Shown: piece by piece, positions 28,848 through 38,409 of the stretch
Layout of the letters: every line of letters starts with the position of its first letter
Position numbering within the stretch: position 1 is the first letter of the stretch
NCBI RefSeq assembly: GCF_001423615.1
Contig: NZ_LMOU01000001.1
Coordinates: forward strand, 366,302-430,301
Reading direction: 5' to 3'
From: Microbacterium sp. Leaf159
Lineage (GTDB): Bacteria; Actinomycetota; Actinomycetes; Actinomycetales; Microbacteriaceae
Length of the DNA: 64,000 bases
Program-made: the position numbers and the translations under genes
Notes under the pieces: model-generated
Seen by the model: only the letters and a program-made list of their open reading frames with translations
The model's database searches: none
What the model was told of the DNA's origin: nothing

Positions 28848-30498
28848 CGCCGGCAGCAAGGCACGTGCCAGCGCGGCGTTCGACGAGGACGTGATCGTGA
28901 TCGGTTCGGGGTTCGGAGGATCCGTCTCGGCGCTGCGGCTCGTCGACAAGGGCTATCGCGTCCGGGTCTACGAGGCGGGACGCCGCTTCGAAGACGACGA
29001 CTTCGCGAAGACCAGCTGGGACCTGCGTCGCTACCTGTGGGCGCCGGCGGTCGGCTGCTACGGCATCCAGCGCATCCATCGTCTGCCGCACGTCATGATC
29101 CTCGCCGGAGCGGGTGTCGGCGGAGGATCGCTGAACTACGCCAACACGCTCTACCAGCCGGGCGGCGGCTTCTTCACGGATCCCCAATGGAGCGCACTCG
29201 CGAACTGGGATGCCGAGCTGTCTCCGCACTACACGACGGCGAAGCGGATGCTCGGCGTGGTCGAGCGATACCCCCATTCCGGCCCCGTCGAGCGCATCAT
29301 GGCGGGTGCCGCAGAGGATCTCGGCGTCGGAAGCACGTTCCGGCGCGCTCCGGTGGGCGTGTGGTTCGGTACGCCGGGGGAGCGCACGCCTGATCCGTTC
29401 TTCGAGGGAGAGGGCCCCGATCGCACCGGCTGCACACTCTGCGGCAACTGCATGGTCGGATGCCGTGTCGGCGCGAAGAACACGCTGATGAAGAACTACC
29501 TCGCACTCGCGGAGCGCCGTGGCGCGGTGATCGAGCCGCTCCGCACGGTCACCGAGGTGCGCGAGCTCGCGGGCGGTGGGTTCGCCGTGACGAGCGAGCG
29601 CAGCGGTGCCTGGCTTCGTCGTGATCGCCGCACTGTGCGCGCCGGTCAGGTCGTGCTGGCCGCGGGCACCTGGGGCTCTCAGCAGCTGCTGCATCGGATG
29701 AAGCACTCGGGTGCTCTTCCCCGTGTGTCCGACGCTGTCGGGCGACTCACGAGGACCAACTCCGAGGCGCTCGACGGCGCGATCGCGACGCGGGTTCCGG
29801 CTTCCCTCGACCTCGCGAAGGGCGTCGCCATCACCACCTCCTTCCACGTCGACGAGCGCACCCATGTCGAGAACGTGCGCTACGGGCCGGGCTCGAATCT
29901 GATGGGCGCGCTGGCGTCGATCATGGTGCCAGGAGACATGCCTCTCGGTCGCCGACTGGGCGGTCTCGTCGGGCGGTTCCTCCGGGCGCCGATCCGTCAG
30001 CTGCGCCTGGGGTCTCTCCGGCACTGGAGCGAGCGCGGCATCATCGCCCTCGTCATGCAGACCGTCGACAACTCGCTGACACTGTCTCTGCGGCGCCGAT
30101 TCGGACGCCTGGTGATGACGAGCAGGCAGGGGCACGGTGAGCCGAACCCGAGCCACCTGCCGCAGGCGCACCGTGCGGCTGCGGCGATCGCCGCGCGCAT
30201 GCAGAAGGAGGGTGGCGTGCCGGCAGAGGCGCGGGGCTCTTGGCCTGAGGTCTTCGGCATCCCCCTCACCGCGCACTTCCTCGGCGGTGCCGTGATCTCG
30301 GCGTCTCCTGCGACCGGGGTCGTCGATCGCTACCACCGCGTGTGGGGCCATCCCGGGCTGCACGTCGTCGATGGGGCCGCGGTACCCGCGAATCCGGGTG
30401 TGAACCCGTCGTTGACGATCACGGCCCTCGCGGAGCGGGCGATGTCGTTCTGGCCGCGCTCCGGCGAGGTCGACGAGCGTCCCGTTCAGCAGGCATGA
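28840..30498 (+). CDS. GMC-family FAD oxidoreductase (cholesterol-oxidase-like)
   Basis: A 552-residue flavoprotein. ATG 28840 overlaps the kinase stop and has AAGGAGA upstream. FAD-binding VIVIGSGFGGSVSALRL is near the N-terminus; GAGVGGGSLNYANTLYQP is the GMC signature. At about 197-215 a cysteine cluster CTLCGNCMVGCRVGAKN may bind an iron-sulfur cluster or be structural, as in the cholesterol-oxidase-like subgroup. The end VVDGAAVPANPGVNPSLTITALAERA is the GMC C-terminal signature. It probably oxidises an alcohol group of a lipid; the substrate is not visible. Confidence 0.85.
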   Translation: MTDAGSKARASAAFDEDVIVIGSGFGGSVSALRLVDKGYRVRVYEAGRRFEDDDFAKTSWDLRRYLWAPAVGCYGIQRIHRLPHVMILAGAGVGGGSLNYANTLYQPGGGFFTDPQWSALANWDAELSPHYTTAKRMLGVVERYPHSGPVERIMAGAAEDLGVGSTFRRAPVGVWFGTPGERTPDPFFEGEGPDRTGCTLCGNCMVGCRVGAKNTLMKNYLALAERRGAVIEPLRTVTEVRELAGGGFAVTSERSGAWLRRDRRTVRAGQVVLAAGTWGSQQLLHRMKHSGALPRVSDAVGRLTRTNSEALDGAIATRVPASLDLAKGVAITTSFHVDERTHVENVRYGPGSNLMGALASIMVPGDMPLGRRLGGLVGRFLRAPIRQLRLGSLRHWSERGIIALVMQTVDNSLTLSLRRRFGRLVMTSRQGHGEPNPSHLPQAHRAAAAIAARMQKEGGVPAEARGSWPEVFGIPLTAHFLGGAVISASPATGVVDRYHRVWGHPGLHVVDGAAVPANPGVNPSLTITALAERAMSFWPRSGEVDERPVQQA

Positions 30499-30499
30499 C

Positions 30500-30530
30500 G
30501 AAGGGGGCCGCGCAGAGCGCGACCCCCTTC
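30500..30530. terminator. Bidirectional terminator
   Basis: Hairpin GAAGGGGG..CGCG / CGCG..CCCCCTTC between the convergent GMC oxidoreductase and beta-oxidation genes. Confidence 0.8.
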
Positions 30531-30541
30531 GATGCGTCCGA

Positions 30542-32701
30542 TCAGTGGCTCTCGATACCGCGGATCTGCGGGGTGTGGAACTCTCCGCCGAAGGCGCGTT
30601 CCGAGGCACCCTCGCGGTCGAGGTAGGGCGAGGCCCCACCATCGATGAACGGCCAGCCGGCGCCGAGGATGAGGCACAGGTCGATGTCCTCGACCTCGGG
30701 GACGACGCCCTCGTCGAGCATCAGCTTGATCTCGCTCGCGAGACCGTCCTGCACCCGCTGCAGGATCGTCTCGGCCGACGCGGGCGTCTTGCCGACCGCG
30801 GGCTTCAGCAGCTTCTCGGCCTGCTTCGTCCAGCCGGTCACCCGACCGCCCTTGTCCTTCTCGATCACCGCGTCGAGCTCCGCGAGAGCGTGGAAGTTCT
30901 CGTTCGCGTAGAAACGCTCCGGGAAGGCGTGCGCCATCGTGTCCTGCACGTGAGCGGCGACCTTCCATCCGACCAGGTCGATCAGCTGGAAGGGTCCCAT
31001 CGGCAGCCCGAGAGGCGCGAAGGCCTTCTCGACCTCCGTGATCGGCGTGCCCTCGTACACCGCGCGAGCGGCCTCGCCCATGACCTTGGCCAGCAGACGG
31101 TTGACCACGAAACCGGGCGCGTCCGCGGTGAGCACCGCGTTCTTGCCCAGGTTCTTCGCGACGACGAACGCGGTCGAGAGCGCACCCTCCGAGGTGACGG
31201 GCGTCTTCACGATCTCGATCAGCGGCATCACCGCGACCGGGTTGAAGAAGTGGAATCCGACGAGGCGCTCGGGGTGAGCGAGCTTCGCGCCGATCTCCTC
31301 GACCGACAGCGACGAGGTGTTGGTGGCCAGGATCGCGTCCTCGGCGATGATCTTCTCGATCTCGCCGAACACCTGCTGCTTGACCCCGACCTCTTCGAAG
31401 ACGGCCTCGATGACGAAGTCGCAGTCCGCGTACAGGCTCTTGTCGGTCGTGCCGGTGACGAGCGCACGCAGCTTGTTCGCGGAGTCCGCGTCCAGTCGGC
31501 CCTTGCCCTCGAGCTTGCCGATCTCTTCGTGGATGTAGGCGACACCCTTGTCGACGCGCGCCTGGTCGAGGTCGGTGATCAGCACCGGCACCTGCAGCTT
31601 GCGCACGAACAGCAGCGCGAACTGGCTCGCCATGAGCCCCGCGCCGATGATGCCGACCTTGGTGACCTTCTTGGCGAGAGCCTTGTCGGGCGCGCCGACG
31701 GGCCGCTTCGCGCGCTTCTGCACGAGGTCGAACGCGTACATGGATGCCGCGAACTGGTCGCCGGTCACGAGTTCGGCGAGAGCCTCGTCCTCGCGAGCGA
31801 AGCCCTCGGCCTTGGTGCCGCTCTTCGCCCGGTCGAGCAGTTCGAGCGCGGCGTACGGCGACTTCGGAACGGTGCCGATCTTCGACTCGAGCATGCCGCG
31901 TGCCATCTTGATGGCGATCGGCCACTTGGTGAGTCGCTCGATTTTGCCCGGCTCGTTCTTGCGCTCGACCTTCTTGCCGCCGAGGACCGCGTCGGCCCAG
32001 GCCAGCGAGTTCTCGAGGTAGTTCGCCGCGGGGAAGATCGCATCGACGATGCCCAGATCGAACGCCTGCTGCGGCTTCAGCATCCGGTTCTGCTTGAGCG
32101 GGTTCGAGATGACGACCTCGAGCGCGTTCTCGATCCCGATCAGGTTCGGCAGCAGGTAGGCGCCACCCCAGCCGGGGATGATGCCGAGGAAGACCTCGGG
32201 GAGAGCGATCGCCGCGGCGGACGCGTCGACCGTGCGGTAGCTGGAGTTGAGCGCGATCTCGAGGCCGCCGCCGAGCGCCAGCCCGTTCACGAACGCGAAC
32301 GACGGCACGCCGAGCTCGCCGAACTTGCCCAGCACCTTGTGGCCGAGCTGCGCGATCAGGCGGGCGTTGTCACGCGAGCCCACCTTGCTGATGTCCGAGA
32401 GGTCGGCCCCGGCGGCCAGGATGTACTGCTTGCCGGTGATCCCGACGGCCTGGATCTCTCCGGCGGCGGCGCGAGCGGCGAGGCCGTCGAGTGTCTCGCC
32501 GAGAGCGGTGAGCGTCGCCGGTCCCAGCGTGTTCGGACGCGTGTGGTCTCGTCCGTTGTCGAGGGTGATCAGGGCGAGCACCTTGCCCGATGCGAGACGG
32601 ATGTCGCGCACGGGCGAGTGCGTGATCACCTCGCCGTCGGTGAGGGCCTGGATGGGGGAGAAGTCGACGTTCGCGTACTGTTCGGAAATCGAGTGTGCCA
32701 T
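30542..32701 (-). CDS. Fatty-acid oxidation multifunctional enzyme (enoyl-CoA hydratase / 3-hydroxyacyl-CoA dehydrogenase)
   Basis: A 719-residue FadB/FadJ-type protein. The hydratase half (about 1-300) has the oxyanion-hole motif ILAAGADLSDI and NGLALGGGLEIAL with PEVFLGIIPGWGG. The dehydrogenase half begins with the NAD motif VGIIGAGLMASQFA near 350, then TNTSSLSVEEIG, RLVGFHFFNPVAVMPLIEIV and DAPGFVVNRLL. It hydrates and then oxidises acyl-CoA intermediates in beta-oxidation. It lies six bases downstream of the thiolase gene in one operon. The oppositely oriented long frame over this gene is a codon-bias shadow. Confidence 0.92.
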   Translation of the reverse strand: MAHSISEQYANVDFSPIQALTDGEVITHSPVRDIRLASGKVLALITLDNGRDHTRPNTLGPATLTALGETLDGLAARAAAGEIQAVGITGKQYILAAGADLSDISKVGSRDNARLIAQLGHKVLGKFGELGVPSFAFVNGLALGGGLEIALNSSYRTVDASAAAIALPEVFLGIIPGWGGAYLLPNLIGIENALEVVISNPLKQNRMLKPQQAFDLGIVDAIFPAANYLENSLAWADAVLGGKKVERKNEPGKIERLTKWPIAIKMARGMLESKIGTVPKSPYAALELLDRAKSGTKAEGFAREDEALAELVTGDQFAASMYAFDLVQKRAKRPVGAPDKALAKKVTKVGIIGAGLMASQFALLFVRKLQVPVLITDLDQARVDKGVAYIHEEIGKLEGKGRLDADSANKLRALVTGTTDKSLYADCDFVIEAVFEEVGVKQQVFGEIEKIIAEDAILATNTSSLSVEEIGAKLAHPERLVGFHFFNPVAVMPLIEIVKTPVTSEGALSTAFVVAKNLGKNAVLTADAPGFVVNRLLAKVMGEAARAVYEGTPITEVEKAFAPLGLPMGPFQLIDLVGWKVAAHVQDTMAHAFPERFYANENFHALAELDAVIEKDKGGRVTGWTKQAEKLLKPAVGKTPASAETILQRVQDGLASEIKLMLDEGVVPEVEDIDLCLILGAGWPFIDGGASPYLDREGASERAFGGEFHTPQIRGIESH

Positions 32702-32707
32702 CGGCGC

Positions 32708-33913
32708 TTACTTCCTCTTCTTGCCGTCGAAGTGCGGGTTCTCCCAGATGACGGAGCCGCCCTGCCCGAGCCCGACGCACATGGCCGTCAGGCCGTAGCG
32801 CACGTCGGGACGCTCGGCGAACTGCGCCGCGAGCTGGATCATCAGACGCACACCGGATGCCGCGAGCGGGTGTCCGAGTGCGATCGCGCCGCCCCACTGG
32901 TTGACGCGGGGGTCGTCGTCGGCGATCCCGAAATGATCGAGCAGCGAGATGACCTGGATCGCGAAGGCCTCGTTGAGCTCGAACAGGCCGATATCGGCGA
33001 TCGTGAGCCCGGCCTTCTTCAGCGCCTTCTCGGTCGAGGGGATCGGGCCGATGCCCATGATCTCGGGCTGGACGCCCGCGAACGCGAACGACACCATGCG
33101 CATCTTCGGTGCGAGACCGAACTCCTTCACCGCACCGCCGCCGGCGAGCAGCGACATCGTGGCACCGTCGGTGAGAGGCGACGACGTGCCGGCGGTCACA
33201 CGACCGTGCGGCCTGAACGGCGTTTTGAGCGCGGCGAGGTCGTCCATCGTCGTCTGCGGGCGCCGGCCCTCATCCTCCGTGGCGAGTCCCCAGGCTCCGT
33301 CTGCGGTCTTGGTCGCGACGGACACGAGATCGGGCTGGATCTTGCCGGCGTCGTACGCGGCCTGCACCTTGTGCTGGCTGAGCATGCCGAACCGGTCGGA
33401 GCGCTCCTTGGTGAGGTGCGGGAAGCGGTCGAAGATGCGCTCGGCCGTGACGCCCATGTTCAGGGCGCCGGGGTCGACCATGCGCTCCGCGACGAATCGG
33501 GGGTTGGGGTCGGCGTTGCCGCCGATCGGGTGATGGCCCATGTGCTCGACACCGCCGGCGAGGGCGAAGTCGTACATCCCCACGCCGATGGATGCGCCCA
33601 TCGTCGTGACGCTCGTCATCGCGCCCGCGCACATGCGCTCCACGGCGAGGCCGGGAACCGTCTGCGGAAGCCCTGCGAGGATCGCCACCGAGCGGCCGAG
33701 GGTGAGGCCCTGGTCTCCTGTCTGGCTCGTCGCCGCGATGGCGACGTCGTCGATGCGATCAGCAGGGACTGCTGCGTTCCGCTCCATCAGGCCGATGGTC
33801 GCCTTCACGGCGAGGTCATCTGCGCGGGTGTTCCAGTACATGCCCTTTTCGCCGGCGCGCCCGAAGGGGGTGCGCACTCCATCGACGAAGAAGACGTCCG
33901 AGATCTCGGCCAC
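32708..33913 (-). CDS. Acetyl-CoA acyltransferase (beta-oxidation thiolase)
   Basis: A 401-residue thiolase that cleaves 3-ketoacyl-CoA with CoA. Catalytic cysteine in VERMCAGAMTSV, with GGVEHMGHHP, histidine in IALGHPLAASG, and second cysteine in AMCVGLGQGGS. It begins MAEISDVFFVDGVRTPFGRAG. It is first in the two-gene fad operon; 73 bases separate it from the ribonuclease D gene and must hold the promoter. Confidence 0.92.
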   Translation of the reverse strand: MAEISDVFFVDGVRTPFGRAGEKGMYWNTRADDLAVKATIGLMERNAAVPADRIDDVAIAATSQTGDQGLTLGRSVAILAGLPQTVPGLAVERMCAGAMTSVTTMGASIGVGMYDFALAGGVEHMGHHPIGGNADPNPRFVAERMVDPGALNMGVTAERIFDRFPHLTKERSDRFGMLSQHKVQAAYDAGKIQPDLVSVATKTADGAWGLATEDEGRRPQTTMDDLAALKTPFRPHGRVTAGTSSPLTDGATMSLLAGGGAVKEFGLAPKMRMVSFAFAGVQPEIMGIGPIPSTEKALKKAGLTIADIGLFELNEAFAIQVISLLDHFGIADDDPRVNQWGGAIALGHPLAASGVRLMIQLAAQFAERPDVRYGLTAMCVGLGQGGSVIWENPHFDGKKRK

Positions 33914-33986
33914 TCTGCCTCCAAGTTTGTGCGGTGGCCTCAGTCTATGGAGGGCCGGAAACCGGGAAGAATCGGTTGGATCGAAC

Positions 33987-35180
33987 CTACGAAGCGGGGG
34001 TGGGGGCCTCGTCCGGCGTTTGCGCCGCCTCTACAAAGGCGTCGGCGATCTTCTGTGCGGTCTGTGCAATCTGCCACGGGCGTGCACCGAGCGCCGCGAG
34101 GGCATCGCCGATGGCCTCGGGAGTCGTGCCCGGCACATCCCAGGCCACGCGGCGAAGGTAGTCGGGGGTCAGCAGGTTCTCAGTCGGCATCCCCAGTTCC
34201 TCTGCCGTCGCCTCGATCACGGGACGTGCGGCCTTGAGTCGCGCATCGGCCTCGGGGTTGCGGTCCGACCACGCACGAGGCGGTGGCAGGGCATCGCTGG
34301 GGACGCGTTCGCGCGGAAGCTCCTCGGTCGCGCGCCCGTCGACGAAGGCCTGCCACCAGCGGTCGAGCTGCGTGCGGCTGGCGCGCCCCTGGAAGTCCTT
34401 GACTCCGGCGAGCGCCTGTTTGCTCTGCGGGTTCGCGAGGACCGCCGCGATCAGCGAGCGGTCGGGGACCAGGCGACCGGGAGAGACGTCCTGATCCTGT
34501 GCGAAGGCCTCTCGCGCCTGCCAAAGCGACCGGGCGACCGCGAGGTTGCGGGATCCGCGGACCTGGTGCAGCCCGCTCAGCCGGCGCCAGGGGTCCTCTC
34601 GAGGCGGCTTGGGGAGGCGAGTGAGGGTCGCTGCGAACTCCTCGGCCGCGTACTCGGTCTTGCCCTGCTCCTCGAGCTCGGCCTCGAGCGCCTCGTAGAC
34701 GTCGATCAGGTGCAGCACATCGAGGGCCGCGTACTCGAGCCAGCTCGCGGGCAGTGGTCTTGTCGACCAGTCCGCGGCCGAGTGCTCTTTCTTGAGCGTG
34801 ATGCCCAGGGTGTTCTCGACGACGGCGGCGAGACCGACGCGTTCGTGTCCGAGCAGACGCGAGGCAAGCTCGGTGTCGAAGATCGAGGGAGGGAGCAGAT
34901 CGAGCTCGCGCAGCGAAGGGAGGTCCTGGCTCGCGGCGTGGAAGATCCATTGCACGTCGCCGATCGCCTCCTGCAGGGGGCTGAAGTCGCCGAGCGGCGG
35001 CGGGTCGAAGAGGAACACCCCCGCATCTCTGCGGAACACCTGCACGAGGTAGGCGCGCTGGGAGTATCGGAATCCGGATGCCCGCTCGACGTCGACGGCG
35101 ACAGGGCCTGTGCCTGCGGCCAGCACGGCGCATGCCGCACGGAACTCCGAGACGTCGGAGATCACGGAGTATTCAGTCAC
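33987..35180 (-). CDS. rnd: Ribonuclease D-like 3'-5' exonuclease with HRDC domain
   Basis: A 397-residue DEDD-family nuclease for tRNA/RNA 3' trimming. The exonuclease motifs are VAVDVERA (D-x-E), IFHAASQDLPSL, IFDTELASRLLG and YAALDVLHLIDVY. The HRDC domain covers about 205-290, including DRSLIAAVLANP. A second helical C-terminal region follows, as in actinobacterial Rnd. ATG 35180 overlaps the DUF3000 gene by eight bases. Confidence 0.87.
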   Translation of the reverse strand: MTEYSVISDVSEFRAACAVLAAGTGPVAVDVERASGFRYSQRAYLVQVFRRDAGVFLFDPPPLGDFSPLQEAIGDVQWIFHAASQDLPSLRELDLLPPSIFDTELASRLLGHERVGLAAVVENTLGITLKKEHSAADWSTRPLPASWLEYAALDVLHLIDVYEALEAELEEQGKTEYAAEEFAATLTRLPKPPREDPWRRLSGLHQVRGSRNLAVARSLWQAREAFAQDQDVSPGRLVPDRSLIAAVLANPQSKQALAGVKDFQGRASRTQLDRWWQAFVDGRATEELPRERVPSDALPPPRAWSDRNPEADARLKAARPVIEATAEELGMPTENLLTPDYLRRVAWDVPGTTPEAIGDALAALGARPWQIAQTAQKIADAFVEAAQTPDEAPTPAS

Positions 35181-35754
35181 GTGCTGCCTTTCGCGCGCCG
35201 ATCACGGCGATGCCCTCGGAACCCGGCGGAAGACCCGCCAGCATTCCGACCAGTTCGACCCATGCTTCGACGTGGGGTGTGAAGGGGCCTTCGGGTGTCC
35301 AGGACGCCCTCAATTCTATCTGTGCGCCGTCGCCTTCGTCCGCGAGGCCGCCGAAGCCCTTCGAGAGCGTCTTGGTCGAGGTTCCGGATGCGGAGTGGTA
35401 TCCGGCGCCCCGGGAGTCCAGTGCGTCGACCAGCCACGACCACGTGACGTCCGCGAGCAGCGGGTCCGTTCCGATCTCGGTCTCGAGCGGCGCCTGCGCG
35501 AAGATCACGATCCGCCATGCACCGTCCCATGCGGAGGGCGTATCGGGATCGTGCAGGAGCACGAACCTGCCGGTCCCGTAGGCGGACTCTCCCTCGTCGT
35601 CCGGACGGACGTCGGCGGCGAGCGCGAGGGCGTGCGGGGCGAGGCCTTGAGGGGTGGGGATCTCACGGATCGTGATGTCCGCTCGGAACGCGATATCACG
35701 CAGCTCGGCCACTGCGGCGTCGAAGATCGTCCCGGCATCGGGGTGTGCGGTCAC
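35173..35754 (-). CDS. DUF3000 family protein
   Basis: A 193-residue soluble protein restricted to actinobacteria. Conserved features are an LAPHALALAADV segment, GRFVLLHDPDTP and LADVTWSWLVDALD. It overlaps the ribonuclease D gene by eight bases, the usual order for this pair. Function is unknown. It is divergent from the alpha/beta hydrolase with 25 bases between starts. Confidence 0.87.
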   Translation of the reverse strand: MTAHPDAGTIFDAAVAELRDIAFRADITIREIPTPQGLAPHALALAADVRPDDEGESAYGTGRFVLLHDPDTPSAWDGAWRIVIFAQAPLETEIGTDPLLADVTWSWLVDALDSRGAGYHSASGTSTKTLSKGFGGLADEGDGAQIELRASWTPEGPFTPHVEAWVELVGMLAGLPPGSEGIAVIGARKAARD

Positions 35755-35779
35755 GGCAACAGGCTAGAGTCAGGAAGCG

Positions 35780-36934
35780 ATGAAGAGTCTCAGGCACGCC
35801 GTTGCGCTCCTTGTCCCTGCACTGCTCGCACTCGGGGCGGCGATGGCCCTGCTCGTGCTCAGCATCGCCAGACGGGTGGTGATCCCGGCGAAACGCCCCG
35901 CGGATGCCGAGATCCTCGCCGTCGACACGGGCGCCCAGACGATCGAACTCACCCGCACGCGCGACACCGAGCTGCCGGGCCGCTACGGGCTGTTCACGTC
36001 GGGCACCTACGGCTACGTCAAGCTGGGTGCGGTGCTGAGCGCCGACGCGACGACCGTGCGCCGAAAGCTGCTGACGCAGATCGAACCAGGGGCTCGCGTC
36101 GACCGCAACGCCGCGTTCAGCGGCTGGTACTACTCCACCCCGAGCGAGCTGCATCTGCGGTGGGAGAACGTGCTCATCGGATCGCCCGCGGGGCCGTGCC
36201 CGGCATGGTTCTTCCCGGCGGAGTCGTCGACCTGGGTCATCCAGGTGCACGGACGAGGCGTCACGCGCGCCGAATGCCTTCGCGCGGTACCTGTGCTGCA
36301 CGCGGCCGGCTTCCCGAATCTCGTCGTGTCGTACCGGAACGACGGTGAGGCGCCCCGCAGTCGCAGTGGCGCGTACGCCCTCGGAGCATCGGAATGGCGC
36401 GATGTCGATGCCGCCGTCTCGTACGCGCTGCGCCACGGCGCCGATCGCGTGATCCTGATGGGGTGGTCGATGGGCGGGGCGGTCGCCCTGCAGACCGCCG
36501 TCTCCTCGGGCAACCGCGACCGCATCGCAGGCCTCATCCTCGAGTCGCCCGTGGTCGACTGGCGCACGGTGCTGCGTTTCCAGGCACGGGAAGCCGGCAT
36601 GCGCGCTCCGCTGCCGGACCTCGCGATGAGCGCTCTCTCGGTGCCGCTCACGGCGCGGCTCAGCGGTGCGGACGATGCGATCCCGTTCGATCGCCTCGAC
36701 ATGGTCGCCCGGGCCGAGGAGCTGGCGGTGCCGATCCTGATCCTGCACAGCGACGACGACGGGTTCGTCCCCGCCGACGCCTCGCATGCGCTCCAGGAGG
36801 CCAGACCCGATCTCGTGACGATGCCACGGTTCACGGTGGCGCGCCACACCAAGCTGTGGAACTACGACCAGGCGGGGTGGAGCGACGCGATCACCGGTTG
36901 GCTCCGCGCACAGGGGTTCAGCGCTTCTGCCTGA
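35780..36934 (+). CDS. Membrane-anchored alpha/beta hydrolase
   Basis: A 384-residue protein. An N-terminal hydrophobic anchor or signal (VALLVPALLALGAAMALLVL) precedes a beta-rich region to about 150 and an alpha/beta hydrolase domain. The nucleophile elbow is GWSMGG (serine), the acid is in LILHSDDDGFVP, and the histidine is in VARHTKLW. Substrate is unknown. Its last 17 bases overlap the 3' end of the convergent SufE gene. ATG 35780 is preceded by a weak AGGA. Confidence 0.83.
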   Translation: MKSLRHAVALLVPALLALGAAMALLVLSIARRVVIPAKRPADAEILAVDTGAQTIELTRTRDTELPGRYGLFTSGTYGYVKLGAVLSADATTVRRKLLTQIEPGARVDRNAAFSGWYYSTPSELHLRWENVLIGSPAGPCPAWFFPAESSTWVIQVHGRGVTRAECLRAVPVLHAAGFPNLVVSYRNDGEAPRSRSGAYALGASEWRDVDAAVSYALRHGADRVILMGWSMGGAVALQTAVSSGNRDRIAGLILESPVVDWRTVLRFQAREAGMRAPLPDLAMSALSVPLTARLSGADDAIPFDRLDMVARAEELAVPILILHSDDDGFVPADASHALQEARPDLVTMPRFTVARHTKLWNYDQAGWSDAITGWLRAQGFSASA

Positions 36935-37364
36935 CCTGCTTCTTCGCCCGCATCAGCATTCCGGTCATGCCACCGATGCGCAGAGGTGAGACGGCTCTCG
37001 TGAGTCCGATCGACTGCGGATAGTCGTCGGGGATCGCCAGCACTTCGTCTGCCGTCAGACCGGAGATGCCCTGCACGAGGATGCTCGCGAAGCCGCGGGT
37101 CGTCGGTGCCTCCGGCGGAGCCGTCGCATGCATCGTGACGATCCCGTCGTTCACCTCGACGTAGATGTAGACGGGCGACTGGCATTCGGCCACGCGCTCG
37201 CACATCTCGGGATGGTTCGCGACCTCCTCGGAGACCTCGGGCAGTTCGTCCGAGTACTCCAGCAGGAGCAGCAGGCGATCTGCCTCAGGGGTCTCGAGGA
37301 ATCCGTCGCGGATCTCGGCGAGGGTGTCAGGAACTTCGCTGGTGCTCATCCCTGTCATTGTCAC
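36918..37364 (-). CDS. sufE: SufE-like sulfur acceptor protein
   Basis: A 143-148-residue SufE protein that takes persulfide sulfur from a cysteine desulfurase for iron-sulfur cluster assembly. The acceptor cysteine lies in VAECQSPVYIYVEV, and the IRDGFLETPEADRLLLLLEYSDELP segment is typical. Starts are possible at GTG 37364, ATG 37358 and ATG 37349; none has a clear ribosome-binding site, so coupling to the rhodanese gene is likely. No suf cluster is in this window. Confidence 0.87.
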   Translation of the reverse strand: MTMTGMSTSEVPDTLAEIRDGFLETPEADRLLLLLEYSDELPEVSEEVANHPEMCERVAECQSPVYIYVEVNDGIVTMHATAPPEAPTTRGFASILVQGISGLTADEVLAIPDDYPQSIGLTRAVSPLRIGGMTGMLMRAKKQVRQKR

Positions 37365-37368
37365 ACGG

Positions 37369-38262
37369 TCAGAGGGAACCGGGCTCCGCGCCGGTCACGA
37401 TCGGGACGCGCACGGCACTGCCCCACTCGGTCCACGATCCGTCGTAGTTGCGCACGTTCTCGAAGCCCAGCAGGTGCTTGAGCACGAACCAGGTGTGGCT
37501 GGAACGCTCGCCGATGCGGCAGTACGCGACGACGTCGTCTCCGTCGGCGAGTCCCGCACCGTCGCGATAGATGGCGTCCAGCTCGGCGCGCGAGCGGAAC
37601 CCGCCGTCCTCGGCGACGGCCTTCGCCCACGGCACGCTCTGCGCAGTCGGGATGTGGCCGGCGCGCAGTGTGCCCTCTTCGGGGTAGGCCGGTGCCGTGG
37701 TGCGCTCACCGCTGTACTCCTCGGGGGAGCGGACGTCGATCAGCGGGCTGCCGATGTGCGCGAGCACATCCTCCTTGTAGGCGCGGATGACGGAGTCGTC
37801 GCGCTCGACGATCGGATAGTCGGTCGGCGTGGGCGTCGGTGCCTCGCGCGTGATCTCGCGGCCCTCGGAGATCCAGCGGTCGCGGCCACCGTCGAGCAGG
37901 CGCACATCTTCGTGACCGAAGAGCGAGAAGACCCAGAGCGCGTAGGCGGCCCACCAGTTGTTCTTGTCGCCGTAGATCACGACGGTGTCGTCGCGCGAGA
38001 TGCCCTTGCTGCTCAGGAGCTTCGCGAAGCCCTTACCGTCGACGTAGTCGCGCACGACCGGGTCGTTGAGCTCGGTGTGCCAGTCCACCTTCACCGCACC
38101 GGGGATGTGTCCCGTCTCGTACAGGAGCACGTCCTCGTCGGACTCCACCACGACCAGACCCGGGTTGCCGAGCCGCTCCGCGAGCCACTCGGTGGTGACG
38201 AGGCGGCCGGGCTCGGCGTACTCGGCGAACTTGGACGAAGTGGTGTCGAACTCGATGGCCAC
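37369..38262 (-). CDS. sseA: Two-domain rhodanese (thiosulfate/mercaptopyruvate sulfurtransferase)
   Basis: A 297-residue protein with an inactive N-terminal rhodanese domain (about 15-145) and an active C-terminal one. The active cysteine is in [14 protein letters not shown] (C-R-x-G-x-R). GTG 38262 has AGGAG upstream at good spacing and gives [15 protein letters not shown]. It moves sulfur from thiosulfate or mercaptopyruvate to a thiophilic acceptor. It is directly upstream of sufE, which suggests joint use in sulfur delivery. Confidence 0.87.
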   Translation of the reverse strand: MAIEFDTTSSKFAEYAEPGRLVTTEWLAERLGNPGLVVVESDEDVLLYETGHIPGAVKVDWHTELNDPVVRDYVDGKGFAKLLSSKGISRDDTVVIYGDKNNWWAAYALWVFSLFGHEDVRLLDGGRDRWISEGREITREAPTPTPTDYPIVERDDSVIRAYKEDVLAHIGSPLIDVRSPEEYSGERTTAPAYPEEGTLRAGHIPTAQSVPWAKAVAEDGGFRSRAELDAIYRDGAGLADGDDVVAYCRIGERSSHTWFVLKHLLGFENVRNYDGSWTEWGSAVRVPIVTGAEPGSL

Positions 38263-38409
38263 AGGGATCTCCTCAGACGGTGAGCGGCGATGATGCAGGG
38301 CTTTGACGGCGTAATGTGGAGCCGATACTTCGACGATAGATCCACGCCGTGCGCCCTGCACCCGATTCGTAAGACTTCGACACAGGTGCGCCCCCGACAC
38401 AGGACCGTG

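Noticed and set aside
30545..34237. A 1230-codon rightward open frame opposite the beta-oxidation genes
   Set aside because: The leftward genes on the same DNA have clear catalytic motifs. The long frame is a codon-bias shadow with arginine/glutamate/leucine-rich composition and no recognisable domain.
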